Origin: Desulfovibrio sp.
GTDB lineage: Bacteria; Desulfobacterota; Desulfovibrionia; Desulfovibrionales; Desulfovibrionaceae
Length of the DNA: 59,548 nucleotides
Direction of reading: 5' to 3'
Assembly (NCBI GenBank): GCA_030145055.1
Contig: JAQYWK010000002.1
Location: forward strand, 919,341 to 978,888
Positions 1 through 8,601 of this stretch are shown piece by piece. Position 1 is the stretch's first letter, and each line of letters begins with the position of its first letter. Both the position numbers and the translations under genes were made by a program. A model generated the notes under the pieces. The model worked only from the letters and a program-made list of their open reading frames with translations. It had not been told where the DNA came from and searched no databases.

Positions 1-52
1 CATGCTTATCAGCATGCAGGCACGATTCTACATTTTACCAGCAGGGTTAATC

Positions 53-2332
53 ATGGAACAAGATTCACTTCACGAGTGGGAATCAAAATGTATTCAGGAA
101 GAACCGCCCCGCTGCAAGGCAGCATGTCCTATTCATGTTGATGGACGGGAATTCTCTAAACTTATGGCTGCGGGACAGACTGATAAAGCTTGGGCTGTGC
201 TTTGCCGTACACTTCCGTTTCCAACAGTAACCGCCCGCATCTGTGATGGTCCGTGCATAAAGTCCTGCCTTCGTGAAGAAGTTGGTGGCGGTATAAAGCT
301 CAACTCCCTTGAGCGGTATTGCGCTGAAAACACAAAACGCACGCCTCCGTTCCGCCCCTTACCTGCACGCGGAAAAACCGTTGCAATCCTTGGCGCATTT
401 TTACCAGGGCTAACCGCAGCATGGGATCTTGCTAAAAAAGGATTTACTGTCACCGTTTTTACAAATGACTCCGCAGAAGCTTTCGCAACAATCCCTCAAG
501 AATTTCTTTCCGTTGATATTTTTAAGCAAGAACTGGCTACCCTTAAAAAAATGGGTGTTAGTTTTGATGAAAACAGTTCACCCAGTCTAGAGCTTGCGAC
601 AAAGTCTCTCGAGGATTTCGACGCTGTATTCGCCGACCCATTTGCATGTGACGCAAAAGCTCTAAAAATTTCTCCCCCTTCCATCACCACTCTCAAAACT
701 GAAAAAGACGGACTCTTTGCTGCATCAATGCCGGAAAAGAACACCTCGCCCATTGCCCTGATAGCAATTGGACGAAAAGGGGCATTATCCATTGAGCGTT
801 TTATGCAAAGCGCATCTCTTTCAGCAGGACGTGAGCGCGAAGAGCCCTTTGAAACAAAACTTTATACTAACATCAGTAAAGTAGAACCCGTTACACCATC
901 TGCTGTTCCGGCAGATGGTTACGACGTAGAATCCGCACGCGAAGAGGCTTCCCGCTGTTTGCAATGTGAATGTATGGAATGCGTTAAGAATTGTGCCTAT
1001 CTCGAAGAATTCAAGGGATATCCAAAAGTTTATGCGCGCCAGATATACAACAATGCATCCATTGTAATGGGCACGCGCAGAGCAAATAATCTAATTAATT
1101 CGTGTATGCTCTGTGACCTATGCAACGAAATATGTCCCGAAAACTTTTCCATGAAAAATCTGTGCATAGAAGCGAGACAGGATCTAGTTAAAAAAGGTCA
1201 TATGCCACCGTCCGCACATGAATTTGCACTGCGCGACATGGAACATGCAGACCGCGATACTTGCACTATTAACAAGCACCAATCCGGAACGAGCGAAAGT
1301 GAATGGGCCTTTTTCCCGGGATGCCAGCTGCCAGCATCTGACCCGAGCGCAGTTGATCGAGTTTACAAATACCTTTGCGATTCCTTAACCGGAGGAACAG
1401 GGCTTATGCTCCGTTGTTGCGGCGCACCTGCAGACTGGTCTGGCCGCATTGAACTTTTCGACACAAAATCAGAATCTATCCGCGCCGATTGGGAATCTTT
1501 GGGGAGACCCAAAGTAATCGCGGCCTGTCCTTCGTGCATGGAATCTTTGCATAAAGCTATACCCGAAGCAGAAGTAACCTCACTGTGGTCAATACTCTGC
1601 GAGCACAAAGAGAATCTTAATCCCGTTTTACCTGAAACAATTTCATCACTCCAAGATCCATGCACAGCAAGGCACAACGACAAATTACTGGCGGACGTGC
1701 GTCTTTTGCTCTCTGATCTTAGTATTGAATTTACTGAACCTGAGCTATCAGGACTGCACACTGAGTGTTGTGGATTCGGCGGACTTCTTTCTGGAGCAAA
1801 CGAACCATTATCAAAAAAAGTAGCCGAAAAACGCGGTTCTAAACTCGATGGTGATGGAATCACCTATTGCGCCATGTGCCGCGATCTGCTTGCTAAAAGC
1901 GGAAAAAGATGCCTCCACTTATTAGACGTAATATTTCCTTCGGGAAACTCCGACCCCGCAGCGCGCGCTGTACCCCAATACTCAGAGCGGCGCGAAAATA
2001 GAGTCAGGCTTAAGGAGCAGATGCTAGATGTAATCTGGCGAACCCCATCTGCTCCTCGTCCTGACTATGAATCAATTTCTGTTTCTTTCACGAGCAAGGC
2101 GAAAGAACTGATGGAAGAGCGACGCATTCTCCATTCTGACATTCAGAAGACAATTCAAGCTGTGCAGAAATCAGGGCAAGCACTTGAAAGCACAGAAACA
2201 GGTCACAAATTGACATACTACAGGCCTGTCACTGTGACCTATTGGATCGAATATGAAGAACAAGATGCAAACAACTATTTGATCCACAGAGTGTGGAGCC
2301 ACCGTATGCGCATACTTGGAGCTAGCAAATGA
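53..2332 (+). CDS. Pyridine nucleotide-disulfide oxidoreductase-like / dicluster-binding Fe-S protein with two CCG domains
   Basis: Probable cytoplasmic electron-transfer protein of about 759 residues. The N-terminus resembles the Cys-rich Fer4_20 domain of glutamate synthase small subunits (CKAACP and CDGPCIKSC motifs). It is followed near residue 110 by a degenerate Rossmann segment (GAFLPGLTAAW) lacking a clean GxGxxG, so FAD binding is doubtful. Next comes a two-cluster ferredoxin segment (CLQCECMECVKNC and CMLCDLCNEICP). Two heterodisulfide-reductase-type CCG modules follow (LRCCGAP with ACPSCME; TECCGFGG with YCAMCRD). I chose ATG 53 because AGGG lies six bases upstream; an in-frame ATG at position 2 has no visible ribosome site. 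The stop overlaps the next gene by four bases (ATGA). Known: this architecture occurs next to molybdenum aldehyde oxidoreductases in Desulfovibrio. Inferred: it supplies or removes electrons for the radical SAM partner or the oxidoreductase. Confidence 0.8.
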   Translation: MEQDSLHEWESKCIQEEPPRCKAACPIHVDGREFSKLMAAGQTDKAWAVLCRTLPFPTVTARICDGPCIKSCLREEVGGGIKLNSLERYCAENTKRTPPFRPLPARGKTVAILGAFLPGLTAAWDLAKKGFTVTVFTNDSAEAFATIPQEFLSVDIFKQELATLKKMGVSFDENSSPSLELATKSLEDFDAVFADPFACDAKALKISPPSITTLKTEKDGLFAASMPEKNTSPIALIAIGRKGALSIERFMQSASLSAGREREEPFETKLYTNISKVEPVTPSAVPADGYDVESAREEASRCLQCECMECVKNCAYLEEFKGYPKVYARQIYNNASIVMGTRRANNLINSCMLCDLCNEICPENFSMKNLCIEARQDLVKKGHMPPSAHEFALRDMEHADRDTCTINKHQSGTSESEWAFFPGCQLPASDPSAVDRVYKYLCDSLTGGTGLMLRCCGAPADWSGRIELFDTKSESIRADWESLGRPKVIAACPSCMESLHKAIPEAEVTSLWSILCEHKENLNPVLPETISSLQDPCTARHNDKLLADVRLLLSDLSIEFTEPELSGLHTECCGFGGLLSGANEPLSKKVAEKRGSKLDGDGITYCAMCRDLLAKSGKRCLHLLDVIFPSGNSDPAARAVPQYSERRENRVRLKEQMLDVIWRTPSAPRPDYESISVSFTSKAKELMEERRILHSDIQKTIQAVQKSGQALESTETGHKLTYYRPVTVTYWIEYEEQDANNYLIHRVWSHRMRILGASK

Positions 2333-2544
2333 GTACTTTGAAAGTAATTGATGAAGATTATTCTTCGTGGAAATGTTCGGCATGTGGAAAAGCTCTCACT
2401 CCTACGCCAATTGAACTTGAATATCTTGAAAGCAAGTTTACTGTTGAACTTCCGGCCTGCCCAGAATGCGGGTTAGTTCTGATTCCAGAAGATTTAGCTC
2501 TTGGTAAAATGGCAGAAGTAGAGTCTCTCTTGGAGGATAAATAA
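2329..2544 (+). CDS. Small two-CxxC redox / zinc-ribbon protein (DVU_1557 family)
   Basis: A 71-residue cytoplasmic protein with two CxxC knuckles, CSACG near residue 16 and CPECG near residue 46. This fits a rubredoxin-like or zinc-ribbon metal site. It starts inside the stop codon of the upstream dicluster protein and is separated by one base from the methyltransferase gene, so translational coupling is likely. Proteins of this size and position are known in Desulfovibrio clusters as the DVU_1557 family; I assign the name by context and motif, not by search. It may be a small electron carrier or metal-holding partner for the Fe-S proteins around it. Whether it binds iron or zinc cannot be told from sequence. 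Confidence 0.75.
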   Translation: MSTLKVIDEDYSSWKCSACGKALTPTPIELEYLESKFTVELPACPECGLVLIPEDLALGKMAEVESLLEDK

Positions 2545-2545
2545 C

Positions 2546-3217
2546 ATGACGCAAACGGGTCCAGCTGTTCCATTATGGGAAAAAGCAACTCTTAGAGAGG
2601 CGGCGGGCACAACTTTACGTCCGGGCGGCTTAAAACTCACCGACCGCGCATTTTCTTTAGCCGCAATCCCTCAGCATGGCCGTGTGCTTGATGTCGGGTG
2701 CGGGCTTGGTACAACCGTTAATCATCTGAATAAAATACATTTATTTGAAACTTACGGTGTAGACATTTCTATGCACCAAATGAAAGAAGCCCCGATGGAG
2801 CTAGGACTTTCACAAGCGAATGCGACACGTCTTCCTTTTGCCAGCAAATCATTTGATGCTGTCGTTTGTGAATGTGTACTATCTATTTTACCGAACATGT
2901 CCCAAGCGTTAACTGAATTTAAACGGATTCTAACTCCATCTGGAACATTAATTATCTCTGATATTATTCAGCGTGGACCATTAAACGCAACCGGAATTTC
3001 TGATTCATGCGCAAGCAACCCCATTGATGCAAAACGGCTCAATCACGAGCTGCACATCCAAGGGTTTCGCACCACAGTTCAAGAAGACCATTCAAAAGTG
3101 CTGACAGAGCTGGCGGCGCGGCTTATTTTCTTAGGAGAAAAGTCTATCACTCCCAAAGGGAGCTGCTGCAACAAACCGGGGTACATGCTACTTATCGCCA
3201 AAGTAAACGACCTCTAA
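2546..3217 (+). CDS. trsM: SAM-dependent methyltransferase TrsM (DVU_1556 family)
   Basis: Class I methyltransferase of 223 residues. The SAM-binding motif I is LDVGCGLG near residue 49, the acidic loop of motif II is YGVDIS near residue 73, and a conserved late strand reads GTLIISDI. The C-terminus carries a CC pair (GSCCNKPGY) not required for methyl transfer, which may be a substrate or metal thiol site. ATG 2546 follows a TGGAGG ribosome site by nine bases. The product is probably cytoplasmic. Its fixed place beside a radical SAM gene (TrsS) and a ligase suggests that it methylates a small cofactor or intermediate; the substrate is unknown. The name TrsM rests on my recall of Desulfovibrio family naming plus neighbourhood. 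Confidence 0.8.
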   Translation: MTQTGPAVPLWEKATLREAAGTTLRPGGLKLTDRAFSLAAIPQHGRVLDVGCGLGTTVNHLNKIHLFETYGVDISMHQMKEAPMELGLSQANATRLPFASKSFDAVVCECVLSILPNMSQALTEFKRILTPSGTLIISDIIQRGPLNATGISDSCASNPIDAKRLNHELHIQGFRTTVQEDHSKVLTELAARLIFLGEKSITPKGSCCNKPGYMLLIAKVNDL

Positions 3218-3235
3218 TTTTGGAGACTTATATAT

Positions 3236-3700
3236 ATGAATGATACAGATCTACGCATCCTTCAATTGAACGGTTCCGGCTATTGCTGCGCACAAATAAT
3301 GATTCTTCTTTGTCTGGACAATTTGCAACGGGAAAACCCCGACCTAGTACGTTCCATGCAGGGGCTTTGCCTCGGAACTGGTGATTGCTCAGGAACATGT
3401 GGAATCATGACCAGTGGAATATGCGCGCTTGCCCTATATGGCGGCAAGGGAGTTGAAAACGAAGAGGAAGATGACCGCCTCCCATTGGTCGTAGAGAATT
3501 TCAGAGAATGGTTCGTCTCAACATCTTTAGGACAGTACGGTGGAACTAAGTGCAGCGATATATTAGGCGAAAACTGCGCTGCACCAAAGCCTGATCGTTG
3601 CGGTAAATTGCTGGTTGACGCATACGCCAAGCTTATAGAAATTCTTGTTGATGCTGGATTTGATCCATACACAGGCAGAGAAATAAACGATGAATTCTAA
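3236..3700 (+). CDS. C-GCAxxG-C-C family protein (DVU_1555 family)
   Basis: A 154-residue protein of the C_GCAxxG_C_C redox family. The spaced cysteines are GYCCAQ near residue 17, then CLGTGDCSGTCG near residues 43-55, then a third block with KCSD, NCAAP and RCGK. The family is commonly found with redox enzymes and is thought to hold a metal or disulfide site. The usual GCAxxG block is altered here to GDCSGTCG. The gene sits 18 bases after the methyltransferase and overlaps the radical SAM gene by eleven bases, so it belongs to the operon. There is no signal peptide. Its specific role in the pathway is unknown; a sulfur or metal carrier to the radical SAM enzyme is one possibility. Confidence 0.75.
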   Translation: MNDTDLRILQLNGSGYCCAQIMILLCLDNLQRENPDLVRSMQGLCLGTGDCSGTCGIMTSGICALALYGGKGVENEEEDDRLPLVVENFREWFVSTSLGQYGGTKCSDILGENCAAPKPDRCGKLLVDAYAKLIEILVDAGFDPYTGREINDEF

Positions 3701-5066
3701 TGTGAATATCCATGAAACGGTCAGCGTCTGCCCCATCTGTTTGAAAAGGCTTACAGCAAGCAGAGTAACCGAAAAGGGTGAAACACGCATATTAAAAGAG
3801 TGTTCTGAGCATGGCATATTCAGCACCCCAGTCTGGCGCGGTGAGCCTGCTATTCAAAATTGGAATCGTCCCAAAACACCTTCTGCACCTCCAGTTACCG
3901 ATACCACCCAGCAAAAAGGGTGCCCTTTTGATTGCGGGCTATGCCCTGATCATAATCAACATACATGTACAACACTGGTTGAAATCACTTGGCGTTGTGA
4001 TCTAAATTGCAAAATATGTTTTGCGTCTGCGGGAAATTCTGAGGGAGATTCTAAGCACAAACCATTGATGCGCCCCGACCCAACTTTAGCAGAACTTAAA
4101 GTACTACTTAAGAAAGTCCGTAAAACGGCTGGCCCTTGCAATTTACAACTTTCAGGCGGAGAACCTTCTGTCCGTGATGACCTTCCGCAAATCGCTACGA
4201 TTGCAAAGGAACTTGGATTTCCTTTTGTACAGGTCAACACTAACGGAATGCGAGTCGGACGTGAAAATGGTCTAGCCCAAATATGGGCGGATGCAGGTGT
4301 CGATTCTGCCTTTTTACAATTTGATGGAACCCGCGACGATATTTATGAATCCATTCGTGGACGCGCACTGATAAATGATAAAATGGCGGCAATCAAAAAT
4401 TTAACCGACGCTGGTATCGGAGTTGTTCTAGTTCCGACAATTGTCCCAAACGTAAATGACGACAATATCGGTGAGATTTTAAAGCTGGCAGTGGCTCATT
4501 CTCCAGGAGTGCGCGGCGTTCATTTTCAACCTGTCAGCTACTTTGGGCGCTACCCCGAACCACCATCCGATAACGCCCGCATAACACTTCCAGAAATAAT
4601 GACTAAGCTTGAAGACCAAACAGGCGGACTGGTTAGCAAAACTGATTTTATGCCACCAGCCTGTGAACATGCATTGTGTTCATTTCACAGCAACTACATG
4701 GTTATGGAAGACGGTAAATTGAAAAAACTTTCAGGCAAAGGCGAACCATGCTGCACCCCACCCACTGCTTCCGAAGGAGCTGACAAATCAAAAGCATTTG
4801 TACGCAGGCAATGGGCTGCCCCCGCAACAAAAGATTGCGGATGTAATAAGCCGCTTGATGATTTAGATCGTTTTATTCAGCGTGCAAAAACTCACATCCT
4901 TGCGATTTCGGGCATGGCTTTTCAGGATGCATGGACGCTTGATCTCGAGAGACTCAGAGGATGTTGTATTCATGTTGCCGCCCCAGATGGGAAATTGATT
5001 CCATTTTGCGCATACAATTTAACCTCAATGGATGGGGAATCACTCTACCGAGGTAAAAATGCATAG
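3690..5066 (+). CDS. trsS: Radical SAM protein TrsS
   Basis: Radical SAM enzyme of 458 residues. The N-terminus has a rubredoxin-like knuckle (CPICLKRL) and an extra cysteine cluster (GCPFDCGLCPDH). The CxxxCxxC motif that binds the catalytic 4Fe-4S cluster is CDLNCKIC near residue 106, followed by the SGGEPS glycine-rich SAM motif. The C-terminal third has more cysteines (GEPCCTPP, KDCGCNK, RGCCIH and PFCAYN), suggesting auxiliary clusters. This layout recalls the MJ0619-like group whose members modify lipids or cofactors. TrsS families elsewhere include selenoproteins; here no in-frame UGA interrupts the gene and cysteines fill all candidate positions. It overlaps both neighbours, so expression is coupled. 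The reaction and substrate are unknown. Confidence 0.82.
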   Translation: MNSNVNIHETVSVCPICLKRLTASRVTEKGETRILKECSEHGIFSTPVWRGEPAIQNWNRPKTPSAPPVTDTTQQKGCPFDCGLCPDHNQHTCTTLVEITWRCDLNCKICFASAGNSEGDSKHKPLMRPDPTLAELKVLLKKVRKTAGPCNLQLSGGEPSVRDDLPQIATIAKELGFPFVQVNTNGMRVGRENGLAQIWADAGVDSAFLQFDGTRDDIYESIRGRALINDKMAAIKNLTDAGIGVVLVPTIVPNVNDDNIGEILKLAVAHSPGVRGVHFQPVSYFGRYPEPPSDNARITLPEIMTKLEDQTGGLVSKTDFMPPACEHALCSFHSNYMVMEDGKLKKLSGKGEPCCTPPTASEGADKSKAFVRRQWAAPATKDCGCNKPLDDLDRFIQRAKTHILAISGMAFQDAWTLDLERLRGCCIHVAAPDGKLIPFCAYNLTSMDGESLYRGKNA

Positions 5067-6372
5067 TAAGTCCCTAAGCCAGTGGCTAAACTTACGCATG
5101 GGCAGGCCTCTTCATTCTGAGGATGTTTCTCTAGAACAATTGCAAGAATGGCAATTTAATCAATTACGTAAAACTCTTGGCCAAGCCGCAACAAGCTGCC
5201 CGTTCTATGCCAACCACTTGCAAGGCGTAACGATAGAAGAAATAAAGAACCCAGCGGACCTCAGCACCCTGCCTTTCACAACAGCAGAAGACCTACGCAA
5301 TAACCCAATCAATTTCTTATGCACTTCCCAAGATGATATTGCGCGAGCCATAACACTATCAAGCTCAGGCTCAAGCGGCCCTCCGAAGCGCCTTTTTTTT
5401 ACAGCCGGAGATTTAGAACGCACGACCGAGTTCTTTCATTACGGAATGGGGCCTTTAGTGGATGAAGGTGAAACAGTCCTAGCTCTGCTCCCAGATTCTC
5501 GTCCCGGCGGCGTAGGCAAACTTTTTTCTGAAAGCATTTCACGCCTTGGGGCTAATACAGTTTATCCCGAAGATCCTTCAAACATTCCCGCTCTTGTAGA
5601 TTTGCTTATAGATTCGCGGGCAACCTGCATTTTAGGTCCGGCAATTCACATTCACGCACTGGCTCGCCTATGGGAAAGCCACGGTTTGCCTGACAATCAA
5701 ATACACTCAGCCCTTTTATGTTGGGACGTTTTACCTGAAATCGCAATTCAAACAATTTCAAAAGCGTTAGGGTGTGAAATATTTTGTCACTGGGGCATGA
5801 CAGAAACGTGCCTCGGCGGCGCAGTAGAATGCGAAGAAGGGTCCGGTATGCATCTTCGCGAACCAGATTTTTATTTAGAGATAGTTGACCCTGAAACGGG
5901 TTTATCTGTACCAGACGGAACCAGCGGGGAGATTATATTTACCACGTTATCTAGAAGAGCAATGCCTCTCATCAGGTACAAAACTGGCGATATCGGTAAA
6001 ATAATCCCGGAAAAATGCACATGCGGACTTCCCATGCGCAGACTTGATGATGTAAAAGGACGCTTAAAAAGTGATATAATTCTACCCAACTCAGAAAATT
6101 TATCGCTATCAGAACTCAACGAAATAATTTTACCATTTGTTGAAGTGCTCGATTTTAAAGTCAGCTTTCAGCATCTGCCACCTATACTCGAGATCACTCT
6201 GGATATCGCTCCCGATGCGAAGGCTTCATCCTGTTTTTTTAATTCTATAATGTCCCATCCAAAGATCAAAATAATAACGGCTGAAAATGATTTGAACATT
6301 AATATTAGAGTTGATAATCATAATGGCAGCATCAGTTCCGGCTTTGGTAAAAGACTAATAACATCAGCTTAA
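5059..6372 (+). CDS. AMP-dependent synthetase/ligase, PaaK-like (DVU_1553 family)
   Basis: Adenylate-forming enzyme of 437 residues resembling phenylacetate-CoA ligases. The ATP-binding loop is SSSGSSGPPK near residue 110, the A5-type motif is HWGMTETCLGG near residue 246, and YKTGDIG near residue 316 is the ribose-binding Asp motif. The start was set at ATG 5059, with GAGG five bases upstream and an eight-base overlap with trsS. The longer frame from 5032 would overlap by 35 bases with no visible ribosome site. A short Cys patch (CTCGLPM), common in PaaK relatives, follows the A7/A8 region. It presumably activates a carboxylate as an acyl-adenylate or CoA thioester. The acid is unknown, and involvement in cofactor maturation rather than catabolism is inferred from context. 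Confidence 0.82.
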   Translation: MHSKSLSQWLNLRMGRPLHSEDVSLEQLQEWQFNQLRKTLGQAATSCPFYANHLQGVTIEEIKNPADLSTLPFTTAEDLRNNPINFLCTSQDDIARAITLSSSGSSGPPKRLFFTAGDLERTTEFFHYGMGPLVDEGETVLALLPDSRPGGVGKLFSESISRLGANTVYPEDPSNIPALVDLLIDSRATCILGPAIHIHALARLWESHGLPDNQIHSALLCWDVLPEIAIQTISKALGCEIFCHWGMTETCLGGAVECEEGSGMHLREPDFYLEIVDPETGLSVPDGTSGEIIFTTLSRRAMPLIRYKTGDIGKIIPEKCTCGLPMRRLDDVKGRLKSDIILPNSENLSLSELNEIILPFVEVLDFKVSFQHLPPILEITLDIAPDAKASSCFFNSIMSHPKIKIITAENDLNINIRVDNHNGSISSGFGKRLITSA

Positions 6373-6394
6373 CTCCCCTGAAGGTCAGCCTCTA

Positions 6395-7447
6395 ATGAAA
6401 AATTTAATACACAATATTCGCGTACAGCTTGAATCAGGTAACGACATTATCCTAGCATCCATTGTTAAAAGCTCAGGCTCTACCCCGCGCTCGTCCGGCA
6501 GTAAAATGGCTATCTACCGGGATGAACGAATCGACGGAACCATAGGCGGGGGGCTAGTAGAAGCTCTTGTTCAGCGCGCAGCAGCGGAGCTTTTTGACAA
6601 AGATGATCACGCGATAGTTTTTAAAGAATTTGACCTATCAAATGAACTTGCAGCCAATGCGGACATGATCTGCGGCGGTCACGTAACAGTTATGCTGGAA
6701 CACCTTGCGGCCAATAAAAGCACCACAGAAATTTACAAAGCTTTTGATGACAGCCTTCAGAGCGGACAAAAAGTGACCCTCGTAACCACAATAGATAACG
6801 GCGAACACTCCAAAACAGCGGATAGGCTTGTTTTCGCGCATAATTGCAACATACCGACTCTACATAGTTTTACAGGTGATGAAATTTTAGAACTCTCAGA
6901 AGAATCACGAAAAACAGGGAAACCTGTGATTCTGGATAAGGACAATCAGCGTATCGTCGTTGAGAGCTTCGTACCGCAACCTACCGTATTTATTTTCGGA
7001 GCAGGCCATGTATCCCGGCCTACAGCAGCACTAGCGACATCTGTTAATTTTAGAACAGTTATTCTTGATGACCGGAAAGACTTTGCCAGTACTGAACGGT
7101 TCCCGCTTGCCGATGAAATTATAGTCCTGTCAGACTTCGATATTGCACTTGAAGGCTTAAACATCACCGAAGATTCATACATTATTATAGTTACGCGCGG
7201 ACATCTGCATGACAAAACCGTACTTGCGCAGGCATTAAAAACGGACGCTCATTATATCGGAATGATCGGCAGTTCCAAAAAGCGCAATGCTATTTATGAG
7301 GCACTCCTTGATGAAGGTACTTCACAACAAGATATCAACCGCTGCACCTGCCCTATCGGCCTCACAATCGGGGCACAGACTCCAGAAGAAATAGCTGTAA
7401 GCATCGTGGGTGAACTCATTCAAAAACGAGCGGATAAATTGGTATGA
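6395..7447 (+). CDS. xdhC: XdhC family molybdenum cofactor insertion/sulfuration protein
   Basis: A 350-residue XdhC/CoxI family protein. The N-terminal XdhC domain has the characteristic SSGSTPRSSGSKM stretch near residues 26-38 and a GTIGGGLVE motif. A central Cys (MICGGHV) is near residue 92. The C-terminal Rossmann half begins at VFIFGAGHVSRP near residue 198 and ends with a conserved GLTIGAQTPEEIAVSI segment. XdhC proteins bind molybdenum cofactor and protect and sulfurate it before insertion into xanthine dehydrogenase-family enzymes. The gene overlaps the nucleotidyltransferase gene by four bases, a natural pairing because MocA-type enzymes make the dinucleotide form that XdhC delivers. 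The target enzyme, probably an aldehyde oxidoreductase, would lie outside the window to the left. Confidence 0.88.
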   Translation: MKNLIHNIRVQLESGNDIILASIVKSSGSTPRSSGSKMAIYRDERIDGTIGGGLVEALVQRAAAELFDKDDHAIVFKEFDLSNELAANADMICGGHVTVMLEHLAANKSTTEIYKAFDDSLQSGQKVTLVTTIDNGEHSKTADRLVFAHNCNIPTLHSFTGDEILELSEESRKTGKPVILDKDNQRIVVESFVPQPTVFIFGAGHVSRPTAALATSVNFRTVILDDRKDFASTERFPLADEIIVLSDFDIALEGLNITEDSYIIIVTRGHLHDKTVLAQALKTDAHYIGMIGSSKKRNAIYEALLDEGTSQQDINRCTCPIGLTIGAQTPEEIAVSIVGELIQKRADKLV

Positions 7448-8601
7448 GAACCTATGGAATTATTCTTGCCGCAGGACTGTCCTCCCGCATGGGGAAGCTA
7501 AAAGCGTTACTACCACTAGACGGAATGACTGTGCTCGAAAACTGCATCCACACCTTGCTTGATGGTGGTGCTGACGATGTTTTTGTAGTTACAGGATATA
7601 GAGCAGAAGACATTTCGAAGGAAGCAAATAGGCTCGGAGTTCGCACAATTTACAACCCGGACTACGAGCAAGGGATGTTTTCTTCCGTGATTGCTGGAGT
7701 TAAGAATATTCCAGTTGATACTATCGCACCATCAGCTTTTTTTATTTTACCTGTAGATATTCCACTGGTCAGATCATCTACAATCCGCTCACTTGCTTTA
7801 GATTACAAAAATTCTCCTGCAAAAATTTACTATCCGTGCTTCAAAGGAGAAAGAGGACATCCTCCCCTTATAAGCACGGAGCTAATCCCCGAAATTTTAG
7901 CACACAATGGAACAGGAGGATTGCGGACAGTTCTCGAACGACATGATTCAGATGCAAAGAACAAAAAAATGCCGGATATCGGTGTAATACATGACATGGA
8001 TACCCCTGAAGATTATAAAAAAGCGTTAAAATTTTATAACAAAAAGCGGTTCCCCCTCACTGAAGAATGCGAAGCGCTTTGGGAGATTGCGCGCACTCCG
8101 CTAAAAACACAGGCCCACTGTAAAACAGTGGCGAAGGTAGCCTGCATATTAGCCGAGATTCTCAATAAATCCCGCAATGACAAAGCATTACTTGATGTTG
8201 AGGTTGTGCAGAGTGCCGCCATGATGCACGATGTCGCAAAAGCCATACGAAACCATGAAGCAATGGGCGGGACTATTTTGAGTAACTACGGATTCACGTC
8301 CATATCCGATATAGTAGCATCCCATCGTGATACAAACCTACCCCCGACTCATCCCATCACTGAAAAGGAAATCGTTTTCCTAGCCGATAAATTTATAAAA
8401 GGAACTAAACTAGTCTCTATTAGAGAGCGCTACGAAAAAACTTTTTGCAAATGGGCAAATGATCCTGATGCGGCCAAAGCCATCAAAGAGCGCCGCATTC
8501 GCGCCGAATCATTACTGAGCCGATATGAAAATGAAACACAAGTCGATGTGCTCACCCTTCTGAAATGTGAATGTGAAATGGATAGTTTGGCAGTAGCATG
8601 A
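7444..8601 (+). CDS. MobA/MocA-like NTP transferase fused to an HD phosphohydrolase domain (DVU_1551 family)
   Basis: Two-domain protein of 385 residues. Residues 1 to about 195 form a nucleotidyltransferase: AAGLSSRMGKLKALLP at residues 9-24 is the NTP-binding signature, LPVDIPLV near residue 101 carries the metal-binding Asp, and GERGHPP near residue 137 is MocA-like. Residues from about 215 to 340 form an HD domain with MMHDVAKA at 260-267 and later His residues (IRNHEAMGG, ASHRDTNLPP). MocA enzymes add CMP to molybdopterin to give MCD, the cofactor of xanthine dehydrogenase-type enzymes. The attached HD domain could hydrolyse a nucleotide by-product or regulate turnover; that is inference. 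The gene overlaps xdhC and the phosphatase gene by four bases each, a tight translational unit. Confidence 0.83.
   Translation: MRTYGIILAAGLSSRMGKLKALLPLDGMTVLENCIHTLLDGGADDVFVVTGYRAEDISKEANRLGVRTIYNPDYEQGMFSSVIAGVKNIPVDTIAPSAFFILPVDIPLVRSSTIRSLALDYKNSPAKIYYPCFKGERGHPPLISTELIPEILAHNGTGGLRTVLERHDSDAKNKKMPDIGVIHDMDTPEDYKKALKFYNKKRFPLTEECEALWEIARTPLKTQAHCKTVAKVACILAEILNKSRNDKALLDVEVVQSAAMMHDVAKAIRNHEAMGGTILSNYGFTSISDIVASHRDTNLPPTHPITEKEIVFLADKFIKGTKLVSIRERYEKTFCKWANDPDAAKAIKERRIRAESLLSRYENETQVDVLTLLKCECEMDSLAVA

Noticed and set aside
1363-1863. 166-residue minus-strand frame inside the first gene
   Set aside because: Opposite the CCG modules of a convincing coding region, with no family motif or ribosome site.
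3690-5066. Selenocysteine in TrsS
   Set aside because: Some TrsS relatives are selenoproteins, but here the frame is continuous and every candidate position is a Cys codon; no in-frame UGA occurs before the stop.
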